Assembly: GCA_031418395.1 (NCBI GenBank)
Contig: JANOXL010000417.1
Coordinates: 1 to 15,487, forward strand
Length of the DNA: 15,487 nt
Direction of reading: 5' to 3'
Source: JANYCG01 sp031418395
Lineage (GTDB): Bacteria > Pseudomonadota > Gammaproteobacteria > Burkholderiales > Burkholderiaceae_C
A program made the position numbers and the translations under genes. Under the pieces are notes generated by a model. It worked only from the letters and a program-made list of their open reading frames with translations, made no database searches and was not told the DNA's origin. Of this stretch, positions 13,980 to 15,487 are shown piece after piece (position 1 is the stretch's first letter; every line of letters begins with the position of its first letter).

Positions 13980-15303
13980 AAGCGTAGATTTCGGCTTCGG
14001 GGTCTGTGGCTTCCATCTCGTAGCTCGCCGCCACCATCGCCAGCCGCCCGATCACCCCATACATGTAGAACCGGTTGGGCGCACTGGCTCCGGGTTTCAT
14101 GCCAAGTTGAGGTAAGTGCGCACTCTCGGCGAAAGGCAGCGGCACATAGCGCGAGCCTGGGGCGTTGAGGTTGTCGTCCACGCCACGCTCGGCATGGATA
14201 CGGTAGACGCCGCCGACGACGTAACGATCCATCATGTAAACCACCGGCTCGGCCACGGCGGCGTTCATGCGTTCATTGGTCAAGACGCCTTCTTGCACGA
14301 TGAGATTGAGCGCGTTTTTGGATCGCCCTTTGCCAAATCCGACGCCCGCCAGCACATCAAGTTTGCCGGGCTCCAGCAGTTCGCGGCCTTCACGCACCAT
14401 CAAAAGGGCCGAGCTGCCGTCGGCATGGCGGCGGCCATCGTCGGACTTGACGACGACGAACGGGCGCTCATTGATGCCATATTCTTTGTATTTACGGCGG
14501 ATTTTGGCCAGCACTGACTCGACATGGGTGGCCAGTACACCCGCACCCGCCGGTTTGGACAGATCCAGCGCTTCGCACTTTTCAAAAAGCGGGGTGAAGA
14601 GCCAAGGGTCCACGCCAATCAGTTTGCCAAAACGTTTGGCGACTTCTTCATAACTCCTGAAATGCGCACTTTTGCGCCGAACACTCCAGCCGGCATGCAC
14701 GGGCGGCAGTAAAAACTGCTCATGGACGTCTTCCAGAATGCCGGGCATGCCGGCGCTCAGGTCGTTGTTGAGCAAGATCGTGCAGGGGTCGAAGTCTTTG
14801 AGCCCCAAGCGGCCACGGCCACCGCCTTTTTTGCGGATAACCGGCTCCAACAAAATCGATTGGCCATCGGGCAGGGCCACGGGCGTGGGGGTTTTGATGT
14901 CGGGGCTGATCGAGCCGACCCGCACATTGAGCCCCGCCATGCGAAAAATGTGCTGCAAACGCGCGACGTTGGAGAGGTAGAAGGTGCAGTTCGTCTCGTT
15001 CTCGGGGATCAGCAGCAGGTTGCGCGCCTCGGGGCAGATTTTTTCAATCGCCGCCATCGCCGCTTGCACGGCCAGCGGCACCATCGCGGGGGCCAGGTTT
15101 TGCCAGCCGGTGGGGAAGAGGCTGGTATCGACCGGCGCGAGTTTGAAACCGGCGTTGCGGATATCGACGGAGCTGTAAAAAGGCGGCGTGTGTTCCATCC
15201 ATTCGAGACGGAACCAGCGCTCGATGGCGGGCATGGCGTCGAGCACACGCTGCTCAAATTCGTTGATCGGGCCTGTGAGCGCGGTGACGAGGTGGGGAAC
15301 CAT
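13978..15303 (-). CDS. gshA: Glutamate-cysteine ligase, ATP-grasp-like proteobacterial type
   Basis: A 441-residue enzyme for the first step of glutathione synthesis, ATP-dependent joining of glutamate and cysteine in the cytosol. It is not the E. coli GshA type. It matches the family first noted in Acidithiobacillus (T. ferrooxidans) and common in betaproteobacteria. Recognisable stretches are W-M-E-H-T-P-P-F-Y (about 35-43), P-E-N-E-T-N-C-T-F-Y (about 99-108), R-K-K-G-G-G-R-G-R-L-G (about 156-166), the K-Y-K-E-Y-G-I-N-E-R-P-F-V-V-V-K segment, and Y-M-M-D-R-Y-V-V-G-G-V-Y-R near the C-terminus. ATG 15303 has AAGG five to six bases upstream. It heads the gshA-kup-gshB run. Its stop codon abuts the long inverted repeat. 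Confidence 0.95.
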   Translation of the reverse strand: MVPHLVTALTGPINEFEQRVLDAMPAIERWFRLEWMEHTPPFYSSVDIRNAGFKLAPVDTSLFPTGWQNLAPAMVPLAVQAAMAAIEKICPEARNLLLIPENETNCTFYLSNVARLQHIFRMAGLNVRVGSISPDIKTPTPVALPDGQSILLEPVIRKKGGGRGRLGLKDFDPCTILLNNDLSAGMPGILEDVHEQFLLPPVHAGWSVRRKSAHFRSYEEVAKRFGKLIGVDPWLFTPLFEKCEALDLSKPAGAGVLATHVESVLAKIRRKYKEYGINERPFVVVKSDDGRRHADGSSALLMVREGRELLEPGKLDVLAGVGFGKGRSKNALNLIVQEGVLTNERMNAAVAEPVVYMMDRYVVGGVYRIHAERGVDDNLNAPGSRYVPLPFAESAHLPQLGMKPGASAPNRFYMYGVIGRLAMVAASYEMEATDPEAEIYA

Positions 15304-15487
15304 GCGGCCTTTTTGTCGGTGAATCTACGGTCAATTAACGGTATGTCAGCGGGAACTGCGCGGTCAGACGGATGGTCAATTGAGCGGCAAAATAAAGCGT
15401 CAGATGAAGGGTCAGATGTGCGGTAGGCCAGTAGGAGTTGAGGGCAGCACAGAAAGTTGCAAGAGGCGACGTGATGCACTCAAAAAA
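15304..15487. other. Region upstream of gshA
   Basis: Non-coding as far as I can tell. It holds the 12-bp tandem repeat at 15362-15421 and should include the gshA promoter, for which I see no convincing -35/-10 pair. At the very edge, an ATG at 15474 follows AGAGG and could open a divergent plus-strand gene. Only four codons are visible, so this cannot be judged. Confidence 0.4.
15362..15421. repeat. Degenerate 12-bp tandem repeat upstream of gshA
   Basis: Five consecutive 12-base units: GGTCAGACGGAT, GGTCAATTGAGC, GGCAAAATAAAG, CGTCAGATGAAG and GGTCAGATGTGC. The shared core is G-G-T-C-A-G-A-T-G. Further GTCA cores at 15330 and 15345 keep spacings that are multiples of three. It lies 59 nt upstream of the gshA start. 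Confidence 0.5.

Noticed and set aside
13843..14115. 90-residue plus-strand frame with a C-x2-C near its start
   Set aside because: It runs through both arms of the inverted repeat and then antisense to the well-supported 3' end of gshA. There is no ribosome site.
15474..15487. Start of a divergent plus-strand gene at the right edge
   Set aside because: Only four codons are visible. An ammonium transporter or other gene may lie beyond, but nothing in the window supports a call.

Overview
The window looks like a chromosomal stretch from a GC-rich betaproteobacterium, most likely Burkholderiales and probably Comamonadaceae (Rhodoferax/Polaromonas-like). This placement rests on protein style: the ATP-grasp type gamma-glutamylcysteine ligase, the Kup, MsnO8-type flavin oxidoreductase, CWC protein and tautomerase variants. 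It also rests on GC-rich genes separated by short AT-rich intergenic elements. No search was run. There is no rRNA, tRNA, CRISPR array, transposase or phage gene in view.

Layout. Positions 1-303 hold the 3' end of a type II 3-dehydroquinase-like gene on the + strand. After an AT-rich convergent gap (304-558), six minus-strand genes run from 7527 down to 559. They are an SMP-30/gluconolactonase-like protein, a family III CoA transferase, an unknown secreted or anchored protein, a DPM1-like glycosyltransferase fused to a GtrA-type membrane domain, an ArnT/PMT-like glycosyltransferase, and a PAP2 phosphatase. The last three are tightly packed, with an 8-nt overlap between the two glycosyltransferases. 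Together they look like a polyprenyl-phosphate-dependent glycan or lipid A decorating cassette: one enzyme charges the carrier lipid with a sugar, the GtrA domain may help flip it, the ArnT-like enzyme transfers it on the periplasmic side, and PAP2 removes or recycles phosphate.

From 7681 to 10785 five plus-strand genes follow: an LLM flavin oxidoreductase, a small cysteine-rich CWC protein, a 63-residue tautomerase, a class II glutamine amidotransferase-like protein, and a uracil-DNA glycosylase-superfamily protein with a four-cysteine iron-sulphur pattern. The last gene overlaps the stop codon of gshB, which converges on it.

From 15303 down to 10782 lies a minus-strand glutathione block: gshA (gamma-glutamylcysteine ligase), kup (potassium uptake) and gshB (glutathione synthetase). 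Kup sits between the two glutathione genes. The spacers are structured. The gshA-kup gap holds a 27-bp inverted repeat whose loop is filled by a 17-codon, three-cysteine reading frame. The kup-gshB gap holds two overlapping perfect palindromes. The region upstream of gshA holds a degenerate 12-bp tandem repeat.

Most genes are ordinary housekeeping or accessory genes. The items most worth a second look are the gshA-kup hairpin with its mini-ORF, the gshB palindromes, the pair of related AT-rich intergenic elements at about 452-508 and 9221-9282, and the lipid glycosylation cassette with its unknown partner protein.
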